From assembly GCF_020091585.1 (NCBI RefSeq), contig NZ_CP083582.1, positions 6,830,536 through 6,894,535 of the forward strand: a DNA stretch of 64,000 nucleotides, given 5' to 3'. Of this stretch, positions 55,801 through 63,687 are shown piece by piece. The notes beneath the pieces were generated by a model. It saw only the letters and a program-made list of their open reading frames with translations, was not told the DNA's origin and did no database searches. Numbering within the stretch: position 1 is the first letter of the stretch; each line of letters opens with the position of its first letter. A program made the translations under genes and the position numbers. The DNA is from Kovacikia minuta CCNUW1 (GTDB lineage Bacteria; Cyanobacteriota; Cyanobacteriia; Leptolyngbyales; Leptolyngbyaceae).

Positions 55801-55972
55801 TTTCCTTGAGATACGTCTCCAGTTCGTCTTCGCGCAGGGTGCGGTTATGGAGGTTGGGTTGCTTGGGGCGGGCGCGTTTTTTCTCCAGCGTTTCTACCCA
55901 GAGATAAAACGATCCGGCTTGGATAAATTCATCTGTTTCCTGAGGAATCCAGCTACCGTGTAGCACTCTCAT
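52814..55972 (-). CDS. SNF2-type DEAD/DEAH helicase with SNF2-associated N-terminus
   Basis: The 1052-aa protein has a long N-terminal region (about 1-560) typical of the bacterial SNF2-associated type, then the SNF2 ATPase. Walker A is DDMGLGKT, Walker B is [10 protein letters not shown], and the C-terminal lobe has [41 protein letters not shown] broken here into its motifs V (AGGVGITLT) and VI (DRAFRIGQ). It probably remodels nucleic-acid-protein complexes. Similar proteins are called HepA in Anabaena; heterocyst function cannot be claimed here. Complete and undisturbed. Confidence 0.93.
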   Translation of the reverse strand: [1052 protein letters not shown]

Positions 55973-56101
55973 GGGTAGATGCCTGGATAGAGTTTGTCTG
56001 AATTGTAGCGGGATTTATCGGCTCACGAAAGCCTTCTTCCAAGAACACAGGTAAGAACTGGTTATCCCTTTGCCTCTAGCTTTTTCTGTGATACCGTTTG
56101 C

Positions 56102-56881
56102 CTACTGGCAAACCTCTGCTGTACATTTCCCATAACGATCCTCTTGATAGAGCCGCAAAGCATAGTTGCCTGCGACTGTTTCCCGCAGGATTTGAATTTG
56201 TTCAACCATTTCGTTAGGAAGTTGGTTCAGTTCAGGAAAGCGTCCACCGTACTCTGGTGGTACCAATCCTGGAGCAGATAAACTTGCAAATGCTAAATCT
56301 GCTGCCGAAAAGCAATCTCCTACTAGATATTTACGCCCATCGGAAAGACGATCGCCCACCATCTTAAAAATACATTGAATGCGATGATAAGCAGCAACTG
56401 CGCTTTCATAATAGACGTTGTAACTGGAATGGACGAGATAGCGAGCGAAGGGAAACATCACAGGAAATAGTAATTTCTCCCAGGTTGGTACTCCTTCGCA
56501 CCAAAGCTTTTTCATTACACCTCGATTCTCAAGTGCATAGAAATAACCCCATTGTCTTGTTAAGACACCGAGTTGATGATTAAATTGTGCTTCTAACGCT
56601 TCAGTTTCCTGTCGTAAGACGGGTGAATCTGGATACAGTTTTAGGTGAGGCGGTGCCATTGTATCTAGATGTCTTAAGATCTCCCCTGAATCTGTAAATA
56701 TTTGCGCTTCAGTGACTAGAACAGGAACGCTGCTACCACCAAGTGGAGTTGTTTTCAGCCGATGGAGTGGAGGTAAATGGCATTCTTCGACGTAGGGAAA
56801 ACCTGTTCGATCCAAGGCCCATCGAACTTTCTCGCAGTAATGACTGATCCGAAATGTGATCAAGCGAGACGGAGATTTCAT
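56102..56881 (-). CDS. Glutathione S-transferase family protein
   Basis: The 259-aa protein has an N-terminal thioredoxin fold (RLITFRISHYCEKVRWALD; GSSVPVLVTEAQIFTDSGEIL) in which SVPVLV and DSGEIL are the glutathione-binding cis-Pro and Ser regions. An all-helical C-terminal domain follows (YLVGDCFSAADLAFASL). The start is ATG 56881, with GGAGCGATCG placing GGAG about 8 bases upstream, rather than the frame start nine codons earlier. The substrate is unknown. Confidence 0.88.
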   Translation of the reverse strand: MKSPSRLITFRISHYCEKVRWALDRTGFPYVEECHLPPLHRLKTTPLGGSSVPVLVTEAQIFTDSGEILRHLDTMAPPHLKLYPDSPVLRQETEALEAQFNHQLGVLTRQWGYFYALENRGVMKKLWCEGVPTWEKLLFPVMFPFARYLVHSSYNVYYESAVAAYHRIQCIFKMVGDRLSDGRKYLVGDCFSAADLAFASLSAPGLVPPEYGGRFPELNQLPNEMVEQIQILRETVAGNYALRLYQEDRYGKCTAEVCQ

Positions 56882-56969
56882 CGATCGCTCCGAAAGTTTG
56901 CCCCACATTATAGTACTGAATCGCTATAACATGGTGGATGAGGTGGAATCAAACCGAGAGTGTAGCACC

Positions 56970-57086
56970 CTACCCCTTAGGACGCAAATGTTTTCCCCCA
57001 ACAATGGCAATATTTGCATCAAGTAGAGGTTTGAGAATTGCCCATTCTGCATCACTCAAGTCACTCGGATAGGATTTCCGCTGAGG
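56970..57086 (-). pseudogene. Remnant of an IS5-family transposase
   Basis: On the minus strand the frame reads RKSYPSDLSDAEWAILKPLL and ends GGKHLRPKG before a stop. YPSDLSDAEWAILKPLL is the N-terminal signature of IS5-family (IS1031/IS427-like) transposases. The fragment has no start and about 35 residues, so it is a relic. It lies 62 bp from the 159-bp element whose ends look IS5-like, which may be more than chance. Confidence 0.75.
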
Positions 57087-57213
57087 TTAGGCAATTGTAG
57101 GTAGACAACTCATTGCCAGTGACTTAGACTCAACAAAATTTAGCCTAAGAGGGTGTTTGAAAAGTCCTACTGTCGGTAGCAAAGATGCGATCCCCCTAAG
57201 TCCCCCTTAATCA

Positions 57214-57403
57214 GCTACCGTGTACACACAAGTCGGAAATCTGTGAACACAAGTCCTGAAACCCTTGCTCTGCCTCAACTTTGGAAATTGGCTGAAATCT
57301 CAATAATCTCGGCTTATTGAGAACCGGCAACGAGAAATCAAGGTTGTGGAGGATCAGGTTTTCGGAAAACGAATCAGCGATCGACTTGTGTGTACACCGT
57401 AGC
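57214..57403. mobile_element. 190-bp miniature element with IS50-like ends, copy 2
   Basis: Identical to 9144-9333. It is flanked by the perfect 8-bp direct repeat CTTAATCA (57206-57213 and 57404-57411). It is inserted in the first C5CTTAATCAG5 palindrome of the outer element, not in the one used by copy 1. It is non-coding. Confidence 0.93.
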
Positions 57404-57445
57404 CTTAATCAGGGGGACTTTAAGCCTGTTTCCCCCCTTATTAAG

Positions 57446-58930
57446 GCTACCGTGTACACACAAGTGGGGCTTGAGCTAGTTTCCACCCGATGAAGATTGC
57501 CTCAAACTGCCGCAAACCATGAATTAGAGTAGGCATTCCGGGGGACGTTGGGAGCGATAACCCGACCATCCTCCTAAGCGAGCAATTAACCAGGTTGCCC
57601 AAGCTAAAGAACTGGGAGGATGAGGATTCTGCTGTTTTTGAGTGTGTCCTTGCAACGTCGGTTCTAGCTGAGTGAGGCATTGCTGCTGTTCATCGCTAAA
57701 GGCAACAGAGGCAGATAACTCAGGGTTATCTCGCCCTTCCACCAGTTGTAGGACTCGCACGGCAATCGACAGCGCCAGCACAGTCAAGCGTTGAATGGCA
57801 TCTACCGATTCCAGTTGCGTCGCTTCGAGATTGAGTCCGGCCTGTTTGAGGGTGGCAAACAGTTGTTCAATCCGCCAGCGCCAGCAGTACCACTGAATGA
57901 CTTGGAGTGCCTGTTCTAAGCAAACGACTTCATGAGTGGTCAACAGTCGCCAATGAATCGGTTGTTGTCCAGGGGGTGGGTTGACTTCCTGTGCCTCTAC
58001 GGCGTAGAGACCCACACTGGGAGGATAGTCGTGAGCGTTGAGGTTGTCGGGTCGCCGGATCTCAACCTTCGCCACACGCACAACTAGCAATGCCTCTCGT
58101 GCAGTTTGCCCTCGACGGGGATCTTCTACCACTTGCACGGTGTAACTTCCCTGAACGGGTTGAATCGTCAGGTAGTCATAGAGCGATAACGACTGATGCC
58201 ACAGACGACGATTTTGACACACCCTGATTAATAAATGGGTTTGAGCGTCTGGAACCGTCGCCCATTCTTCATACAGGTCGCTTTCACGGTCGCCGATATG
58301 AGTGATTAACCTCGCTCCTCCAGCCCTCAAACATCGGTTGCTGCCTTCAGCCGATCGCAGCCATTTGTAGGATTCCTTTTCCTCAATCGGCAGGTGTTGA
58401 TAGTCGCGTTGATGTTTATCGCTATGGTCGATGTCACGACTCCACAAATGAATGGTACTTAACCCTAATGGAAAGCCAGTCTCGGCATTCAGCACCAGGG
58501 TTGGATGAATGAAAAACCCAACATCTCGGTCGTTGCCAACGACCCCAAGTCCTTGCGGCTTTAACCGCCCTGCATGGGACTGCAAGTTAACCTCACTGCT
58601 ATCACTAATCGATAACACATGCAATCCTTCCACCTGCGCCTGGCACTGGTCAGCAACACTCCGCACTAACTCGGATATCGTCACGTTTTCATTCTCCAAG
58701 AAACGATAGTAGCCAATCTGTTCAGCTCGATTTTGGCTGATTTGGCGAATGTTTACCGATTGGTGCTGAAACATTGCTTCATACAGTGCCGCCCCCTTTT
58801 GACTAAACGAGGGTCACCAAATGCAGTTCCTTTGATTTGTGCTGCATGAATGAGAATGGGGTTATCCATAATCAATGAGAGTTTTGAGGAGCTACCTTAG
58901 TCTAGGCTCGATTTGTGTGTACACGGTAGC
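57446..58930 (-). mobile_element. Complete IS4-family (IS50/Tn5-like) insertion sequence
   Basis: A 1485-bp element with 18-bp perfect terminal repeats GCTACCGTGTACACACAA, flanked by the 9-bp duplication CTTATTAAG (57437-57445 and 58931-58939). Family members of the IS50 group make 8-9 bp duplications, so the fit is good. It encodes one transposase on the minus strand. It is inserted in the same palindrome of the outer element that holds the 190-bp element in copy A. Confidence 0.95.
57524..58869 (-). CDS. IS4-family (Tn5-like) transposase, -1 frame change near the N-terminus
   Basis: The main frame (58774 to 57524, 416 aa) has the DDE residues D58 (LSISDSSEVN), D162 (HIGDRESDLYE) and E303, with the YREK signature Y296-x2-R299-x3-E303-x6-K310. 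The C-terminus LAWATWLIARLGGWSGY matches Tn5. The true N-terminus appears to start at ATG 58869 (MDNPILIHAAQIKGTAFGDP), in another frame that runs to a TAA just past 58774. A -1 shift at AAAAGGGGG (about 58792-58800) joins it as GDPRLVKRGAALYEAMFQHQ, which restores the Tn5-type start. It could be a lost G, a sequence error or programmed frameshifting. Confidence 0.9.
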
Positions 58931-59036
58931 CTTATTAAGGGGGTTAGGGGGGATCTCTGAGTGTTGCATCTTACAGTCCATACCTTTTCAAACATCCTCA
59001 AAACTGATGTATGACCAGAACTGCCAACCTTTAGAT

Positions 59037-59128
59037 GAATGGCACTGACTTAAGGGATTTTAGATCCCCGGATTCTTGAAGAATCCGGGGATCTGGACGC
59101 CTAGTTTTTGCTTATTTCAGTGCCATTC
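59037..59128. mobile_element. 92-bp palindromic MITE with 10-bp target duplication
   Basis: Perfect 12-bp terminal inverted repeats GAATGGCACTGA bound 92 bp. The centre is a perfect 14-bp palindrome arm pair (AGATCCCCGGATTC, 5-base loop). It is flanked by ACCTTTAGAT on both sides (59027-59036 and 59129-59138). It is non-coding, and there is no related full-length element in the window. Confidence 0.85.
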
Positions 59129-59209
59129 ACCTTTAGATTCTCTTTATGAATCAGCTCTGAGCGATTATGGGTTCATTAATCCCTGGGGCAGTCGATCGCA
59201 GTCCCCAGG

Positions 59210-60991
59210 TTAAATTGTGCAAGAAGGAGCAGTAAGCAATTGGCTCTGGAGCAACAATCCGTATTCCAACCCCTCCGCTACCGCCAGATAGGACGCTTCC
59301 AGAATGTTTCTTGACACACCAACCGTTGTCCATCGGTGATGACCATCGCTCAACTCAACCAAAACACGGGTTTTGGCAGAAGTGCCTGCCCTACCATCCA
59401 AAATTCGCACCTTATAGTCCACCAGATGGAACGTTTCGATCTCAGGGTAGAAATTAATTAATGCCTTGCGTAAAGCCACATCCAACGCTGAAACCGGACC
59501 AATTCCCTCCGCAGCTTCCAGGATATCCCTACCATCGACAGCAACCTTAATCGTAGCCAGCGACGTAGTACGAGCCGTTTCTGCCTGCGGCACCATGTTG
59601 TAGTGAACCTGGAATCCTTTCACTTCAAAGGGACGCTGCCGTTGTCCTAACGCCTCACGCATCAATAACTCAAAACTGGCTTCCGCTGCCTCAAACTGGT
59701 ACCCCTCACTTTCCAAATTTTTCAGGTGGTGTAAAATTTGGCGACAGGCGGGGTCTTGTTTGTCCAGTTCGATCCCAAAACAGCGCGCTTTTGACAAAAT
59801 ATTGCTCAAGCCGGACTGTTCAGAAATTACGATCCGACGGCGGTTGCCAACCTGCTCAGGTTTAATGTGTTCGTAGGTCAAGGGATTGCGCTCGACCGCA
59901 CTGACATGAATTCCTCCCTTATGGGCAAAGGCAGATAAGCCAATAAACGGTGCATGGTCATCAGGCGCAAGATTAACCACTTCACTCACAAATCGACTCG
60001 TTTCAGTTAATTGTGCCAATTGGGCTTCAGAGATGCAGGCAAATCCAAGCTTTGTTTGCAAATTTGGAATCAGGGAACAAAGGTTTGCATTTCCACATCG
60101 TTCTCCGTAGCCATTAATTGTTCCTTGCACCATCCGCACTCCCTGCATAACTGCCGCCAGTGCGTTGGCAACAGCAGTATCAGCATCATTATGGGTGTGA
60201 ATACCCAACTGAGGTGAGGAGGGAGGGGTAAGGCGCGAAGCGTCAATGTTGAATGTTGAATGTTGAATATTGCGTGTTGAATTTCCTTGATCTTCTGGCT
60301 CCTGGCTCCTGGCTCCTGACTCCCGACTCCCTCCATCTGCCTTCTGCCCTCTGCCTTCTGACTCTTCTAAAAAGGGAAAATCAAATGCCTGAATGACTTC
60401 TTGAACAATCTGGCTGATTTCATGGGGAAGGGTACCCCCGTTGGTGTCACAGAAAACTAGCCATTCGGCACCAGCGGAGATTGCTGCCCGCAGGGTTTCC
60501 AGTGCGTAGGTGGGATTGCGCTTATAACCGTCAAACCAGTGTTCTGCGTCGTAGATTACCCGCCGACCGTTGGCACGCAAATACTCGATCGTGTCGCGAA
60601 TCATCGCCAGATTTTCATCCAGCGTTGTCTTCAGTCCCTCAGTAACATGCAAATCCCAAGATTTCCCAAATATCGTCACCCAACGAGTTCCTGCTGCTAG
60701 GATAGGTTGCAGCATCGGATCATCAGCCGCGATCGTACCAGGTCGTCGGGTGGAACAAAATGCGACCAATTCCGCCTGCGTCAGTGGTTCCTCCTGAAGC
60801 TGCCAGAAAAATTGAACATCCTTCGGATTTGCCCCAGGCCAGCCACCTTCGATGAACGGAACGCCTAGCTTATCAAGTTGGCGCGCAATTCGTAACTTGT
60901 CCTCGATCGAAAGCGACAGCCCCTCTCGTTGAGCACCATCACGCAGGGTCGTGTCGTAAATCCAAATTTGGCGGGAAATATCTGAAGTCAT
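59210..60991 (-). CDS. cimA: (R)-citramalate synthase
   Basis: Condenses pyruvate and acetyl-CoA to citramalate, the threonine-independent entry to isoleucine. The 593-aa protein has the HMGL-like TIM barrel: metal-binding DTTLRDGAQREG (about 13-24), HTHNDA (265-270) and NGYGERCGNAN. The C-terminal LeuA-type regulatory domain (about 460-585, VKVAVDGRDILEAAEGIGPV with DYKVRILDGRAGTSAKTRV) senses isoleucine in the family. About 53 residues (208-260) of in-frame filler are inserted in the catalytic barrel, between FDFPFLE and LGIHTHNDA. Otherwise it is complete. The start ATG 60991 is the only conserved choice. Confidence 0.93.
   Translation of the reverse strand: MTSDISRQIWIYDTTLRDGAQREGLSLSIEDKLRIARQLDKLGVPFIEGGWPGANPKDVQFFWQLQEEPLTQAELVAFCSTRRPGTIAADDPMLQPILAAGTRWVTIFGKSWDLHVTEGLKTTLDENLAMIRDTIEYLRANGRRVIYDAEHWFDGYKRNPTYALETLRAAISAGAEWLVFCDTNGGTLPHEISQIVQEVIQAFDFPFLEESEGRGQKADGGSRESGARSQEPEDQGNSTRNIQHSTFNIDASRLTPPSSPQLGIHTHNDADTAVANALAAVMQGVRMVQGTINGYGERCGNANLCSLIPNLQTKLGFACISEAQLAQLTETSRFVSEVVNLAPDDHAPFIGLSAFAHKGGIHVSAVERNPLTYEHIKPEQVGNRRRIVISEQSGLSNILSKARCFGIELDKQDPACRQILHHLKNLESEGYQFEAAEASFELLMREALGQRQRPFEVKGFQVHYNMVPQAETARTTSLATIKVAVDGRDILEAAEGIGPVSALDVALRKALINFYPEIETFHLVDYKVRILDGRAGTSAKTRVLVELSDGHHRWTTVGVSRNILEASYLAVAEGLEYGLLLQSQLLTAPSCTI
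60212..60370. repeat. In-frame heptamer filler in cimA
   Basis: On the plus strand GTTGAAT heptamers, GGCTCCT heptamers and GCCTTCTGCCCTCT units. On the coding strand they read as EGRGQKADG, SGARSQEPE and NIQHSTFNI, about 53 residues absent from ordinary CimA. The insert precedes the metal-binding HTHND motif by only a few residues and keeps the frame. Confidence 0.9.
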
Positions 60992-61471
60992 GGAGACTGA
61001 AGGATTGGGAGATGATAATGAATCGGAAATTAGCCAATAAAACTTATTCTAGGCATCTGCTTGCCTACTCCATTCAAAAATCCTGGGATTTTCTTAGGAA
61101 ATCGGGTTACAGAACTCAACTGAAAGACTGTAAAGAAATAATGTCCCGTTACATGCACCTGCCTACTTAAATGCTTGTTACACCTCCTCGCTTCTGAGTA
61201 ATTTATTACAGCCTGTCAGAATAAAATTAAACTTAGGTATCAGGGTTCAAAGGATAGTCAAAGCGATAAATTTTAAAGTTTAGGGCATCCTACCCTGTTC
61301 AATCCTTTACCGCTTGCGATTAATTCCCTCGCACCTAATACCTGTTCCTACAGCCAGTTCCATTTGGATTAACCACACCCCACACCCCACACCCCATACC
61401 CACTTCACAAGACTGTGACTTACTGATCTGAAAACCGCTGTAATTTATAGATTCAACTTCAGATAACCTGT
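60992..61471. other. Intergenic region with a dispersed repeat
   Basis: 480 bp between the divergent cimA and small-protein genes. Most is AT-rich without features. At 61351-61446 it matches the dispersed repeat at 11695-11830 (CAGCCA, ATTAACCACACCCC heptamers, AAAACCGCTGTAATT). No gene was found. Confidence 0.6.
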
Positions 61472-61810
61472 ATGAACCGATTGCTAATTGCATTTCTGAT
61501 TCTGCTTGCAGTGCTGTTAGGGCTGAGATTTATCAGTTCACCTTTTTTTCAGCAAAATATTTGGAATCGGATTGGAGCTTCTTCCCAAACTCAAACGACA
61601 GGGTTTAATAGCAACGTACCTACAGATATTTCTGCTAACAATCCAAGCAACCCCAGACCCTCACCAGGTACTCCAATTCAACCCAACAATCCGCCAACTA
61701 CCCCCTCCCAGCCCAGCAACCCCGAAAATTCAAATAATAATGGCGGGAATGCCAGCAATAAACCAGCGGTGCCAACTCCACCACGACGACCGATTCCAGG
61801 AAGTTGGTAA
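61472..61810 (+). CDS. Small Pro/Asn-rich protein with N-terminal anchor
   Basis: The 112-aa protein starts MNRLLIAFLILLAVLLGLRF, a signal-anchor or transmembrane helix, followed by a disordered tail rich in Pro, Asn, Ser and Thr (NNPSNPRPSPGTPIQPNNPP) ending in RRPIPGSW. No domain is recognised. It is probably anchored in the membrane with the tail outside. It lies 111 bp before thiG on the same strand. Confidence 0.68.
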   Translation: MNRLLIAFLILLAVLLGLRFISSPFFQQNIWNRIGASSQTQTTGFNSNVPTDISANNPSNPRPSPGTPIQPNNPPTTPSQPSNPENSNNNGGNASNKPAVPTPPRRPIPGSW

Positions 61811-61921
61811 ATGCAATCAGTAGGGAAAATATAGAATCAAGATGATCGGAGCAGAATTTAGTAAACCAGAACACTATCATGAGATCTCTGAGCACGAGAT
61901 TTTTGACTCGAAGGATGGGAA

Positions 61922-62749
61922 ATGCAAACACTTGATCGCCCCTTAGGACACTCTCTTGAAGATACATTGACGATCGCCGGACGCACCTTCCACTCACGCC
62001 TCATGACGGGCACCGGCAAATATCGCAATTTTGATGAAATGCGCCAAAGCATTGCTGCCAGTGGTAGTCAAATTGTGACTGTGGCAGTTCGACGGGTTCA
62101 GACGAACGCCCCTGGACACGAAGGTTTAGCAGAAGCGCTGGATTGGACTCAACTGTGGATGCTGCCAAATACGGCTGGCTGTCAAACTGCCGATGAAGCA
62201 ATCCGGGTTGCTCGTCTGGGCAGGGAAATGGCGAAATTATTGGGACAGGAAGACAACAATTTTGTCAAATTAGAAGTCATTCCCGATTCAAAATATTTAC
62301 TCCCCGACCCGATTGGCACCCTGGAAGCTGCTGAAAAGTTAGTCAAAGAAGGATTTGATGTGCTGCCTTACATTCACGCTGATCCGATATTGGCAAAACG
62401 CCTGGAGGAAGCTGGTTGTGTGACGGTGATGCCCCTGGGTTCTCCGATCGGCTCTGGGCAAGGGCTGAAAAATGCCGCCAACATTCAAATCATCATCGAC
62501 AACGCCAGGGTGCCGGTAGTGGTAGATGCGGGAATTGCAGTACCGAGCGAAGCCGCTCAGGCAATGGAAATGGGAGCAGATGCCCTATTGATTAATACCG
62601 CGATCGCCCAGGCCCAAAACCCTGTTGGGATGGCACAGGCAATGAACCTGGCAACAGAAGCAGGGCGATTAGCCTATCGGGCTGGACGCATCCCTGTTAA
62701 ATCCTATGCGTCTGCCAGCTCACCAGCCGCAGGCAGCATCACAGGTTAA
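61922..62749 (+). CDS. thiG: Thiazole synthase
   Basis: Forms the thiazole phosphate of thiamine from DXP, dehydroglycine and ThiS-thiocarboxylate. The 275-aa product has the conserved blocks [43 protein letters not shown] (containing the Schiff-base Lys), [13 protein letters not shown] and [23 protein letters not shown]. It is complete. No TPP riboswitch is visible in the 111-bp leader. The DXP used here comes from the same pathway as the dxr substrate. Confidence 0.96.
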   Translation: MQTLDRPLGHSLEDTLTIAGRTFHSRLMTGTGKYRNFDEMRQSIAASGSQIVTVAVRRVQTNAPGHEGLAEALDWTQLWMLPNTAGCQTADEAIRVARLGREMAKLLGQEDNNFVKLEVIPDSKYLLPDPIGTLEAAEKLVKEGFDVLPYIHADPILAKRLEEAGCVTVMPLGSPIGSGQGLKNAANIQIIIDNARVPVVVDAGIAVPSEAAQAMEMGADALLINTAIAQAQNPVGMAQAMNLATEAGRLAYRAGRIPVKSYASASSPAAGSITG

Positions 62750-63018
62750 TCCTCCAAATGGCGGAGAAATACTCCGTCTGTTGACTCTGTATCTGGCGCT
62801 ACCCGTGCCCTAAGCTGGATCTATAGTTTGTAAAGCATTTGTTACCCTTAGGGGAACCTGTGCTTTCAAATCTATGCTCCGGTGACGGTTTACCTTTCAG
62901 TGAAGTACATTTTAGACCTGGTTCCTGACTCCTTTAAGGTGTCTGTAATTTACTCACTAAAATCACTTGAAGTCGCTTTCTCCGTACCTTAATGGTGCGC
63001 CAGATATGATTAAAACCT

Positions 63019-63306
63019 ATGCTCAATAATAGCCTGACGGATTTTCACCGGGGTTGGATGATCGAAATTATCTCTGGAGAGAAAGGATTTCAGAGTACCT
63101 GCCGTTCTCCCGTGGGGGAGCAGTTGAATAATGGAGAACACTATCCCCATCACTTCATCGCATGGCGCATTGGTATGGAACTGATTGACCAATTCTATGC
63201 CTGCTATGCGCTCAAAACATTTCTGCGGGATGCCTACGAAGCAGAACATCTGGATTTTGAAGAATGGCGATCGCTCAATCAATCCCTGGTTCGCAATTTA
63301 ACTTAA
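63019..63306 (+). CDS. Conserved hypothetical protein
   Basis: The 95-aa soluble protein (FHRGWMIEIISGEKGFQST; RIGMELIDQFYACYALKTFL) is not recognised to a function. Composition and codon use look like the neighbours. The start is ATG 63019, with no strong Shine-Dalgarno sequence. It lies 165 bp before hfq. Confidence 0.65.
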   Translation: MLNNSLTDFHRGWMIEIISGEKGFQSTCRSPVGEQLNNGEHYPHHFIAWRIGMELIDQFYACYALKTFLRDAYEAEHLDFEEWRSLNQSLVRNLT

Positions 63307-63471
63307 AGCAGGATCACCCAAACGGTTGCCGATTAGCCCACTACGATCGCCCCCCACCCATTCCCTGGGATAACGTCCTCGTTAAACTATCTCAATCTCA
63401 AATCTCAAACCATTGCTTGTCGCTTAAACTGTACCTTGAGCCGAACAATCACGATTAGTAGGACAAAAGCA

Positions 63472-63687
63472 ATGACAACAGAATTAGAGACTGGGTTACC
63501 CAGTGTCCGCCAGATTCAAACCCTGGTTCGAGAAGAAAAAGAGGTCGAACTTAAACTCGTCACAGGTGACCTTTTGGCAGGCAAAATCCGCTGGCAGGAC
63601 ACCCATTGCATTGCTTTAACTGATCAATACGACCAAATTACAATTGTCTGGCGGCAAGCAATCGTCTATATGAAGCCAAGGAGTTAA
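63472..63687 (+). CDS. hfq: Cyanobacterial RNA chaperone Hfq
   Basis: The 71-aa Sm-like protein begins MTTELETGLPSVRQIQTLV. The Sm fold is visible: N-terminal helix, VELKLVTGDLLAGKIRWQDTHC and IVWRQAIVYM. This matches cyanobacterial Hfq, which is diverged from E. coli Hfq; in Synechocystis it is needed for phototaxis through PilB1 rather than classic sRNA binding. The frame is open 12 codons upstream, but ATG 63472 gives the family's usual start. Confidence 0.88.
   Translation: MTTELETGLPSVRQIQTLVREEKEVELKLVTGDLLAGKIRWQDTHCIALTDQYDQITIVWRQAIVYMKPRS

Larger units (their letters stand above)
57149..58999. mobile_element. 159-bp miniature element copy B, interrupted by a 190-bp element and an IS
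   Basis: The ends GAGGGTGTTTGAAAAG and GAGGATGTTTGAAAAG (right, complement) and nearly all of the interior match copy A at 9047-9403. Removing the inner 190-bp element with its 8-bp duplication and the 1485-bp IS with its 9-bp duplication leaves exactly 159 bp. The flanks show no clean duplication (TAA left, AAA right). Confidence 0.88.

Noticed and set aside
61811-61921. Possible TPP riboswitch before thiG
   Set aside because: The 111-bp leader lacks the conserved THI-box sequences, so none was called.
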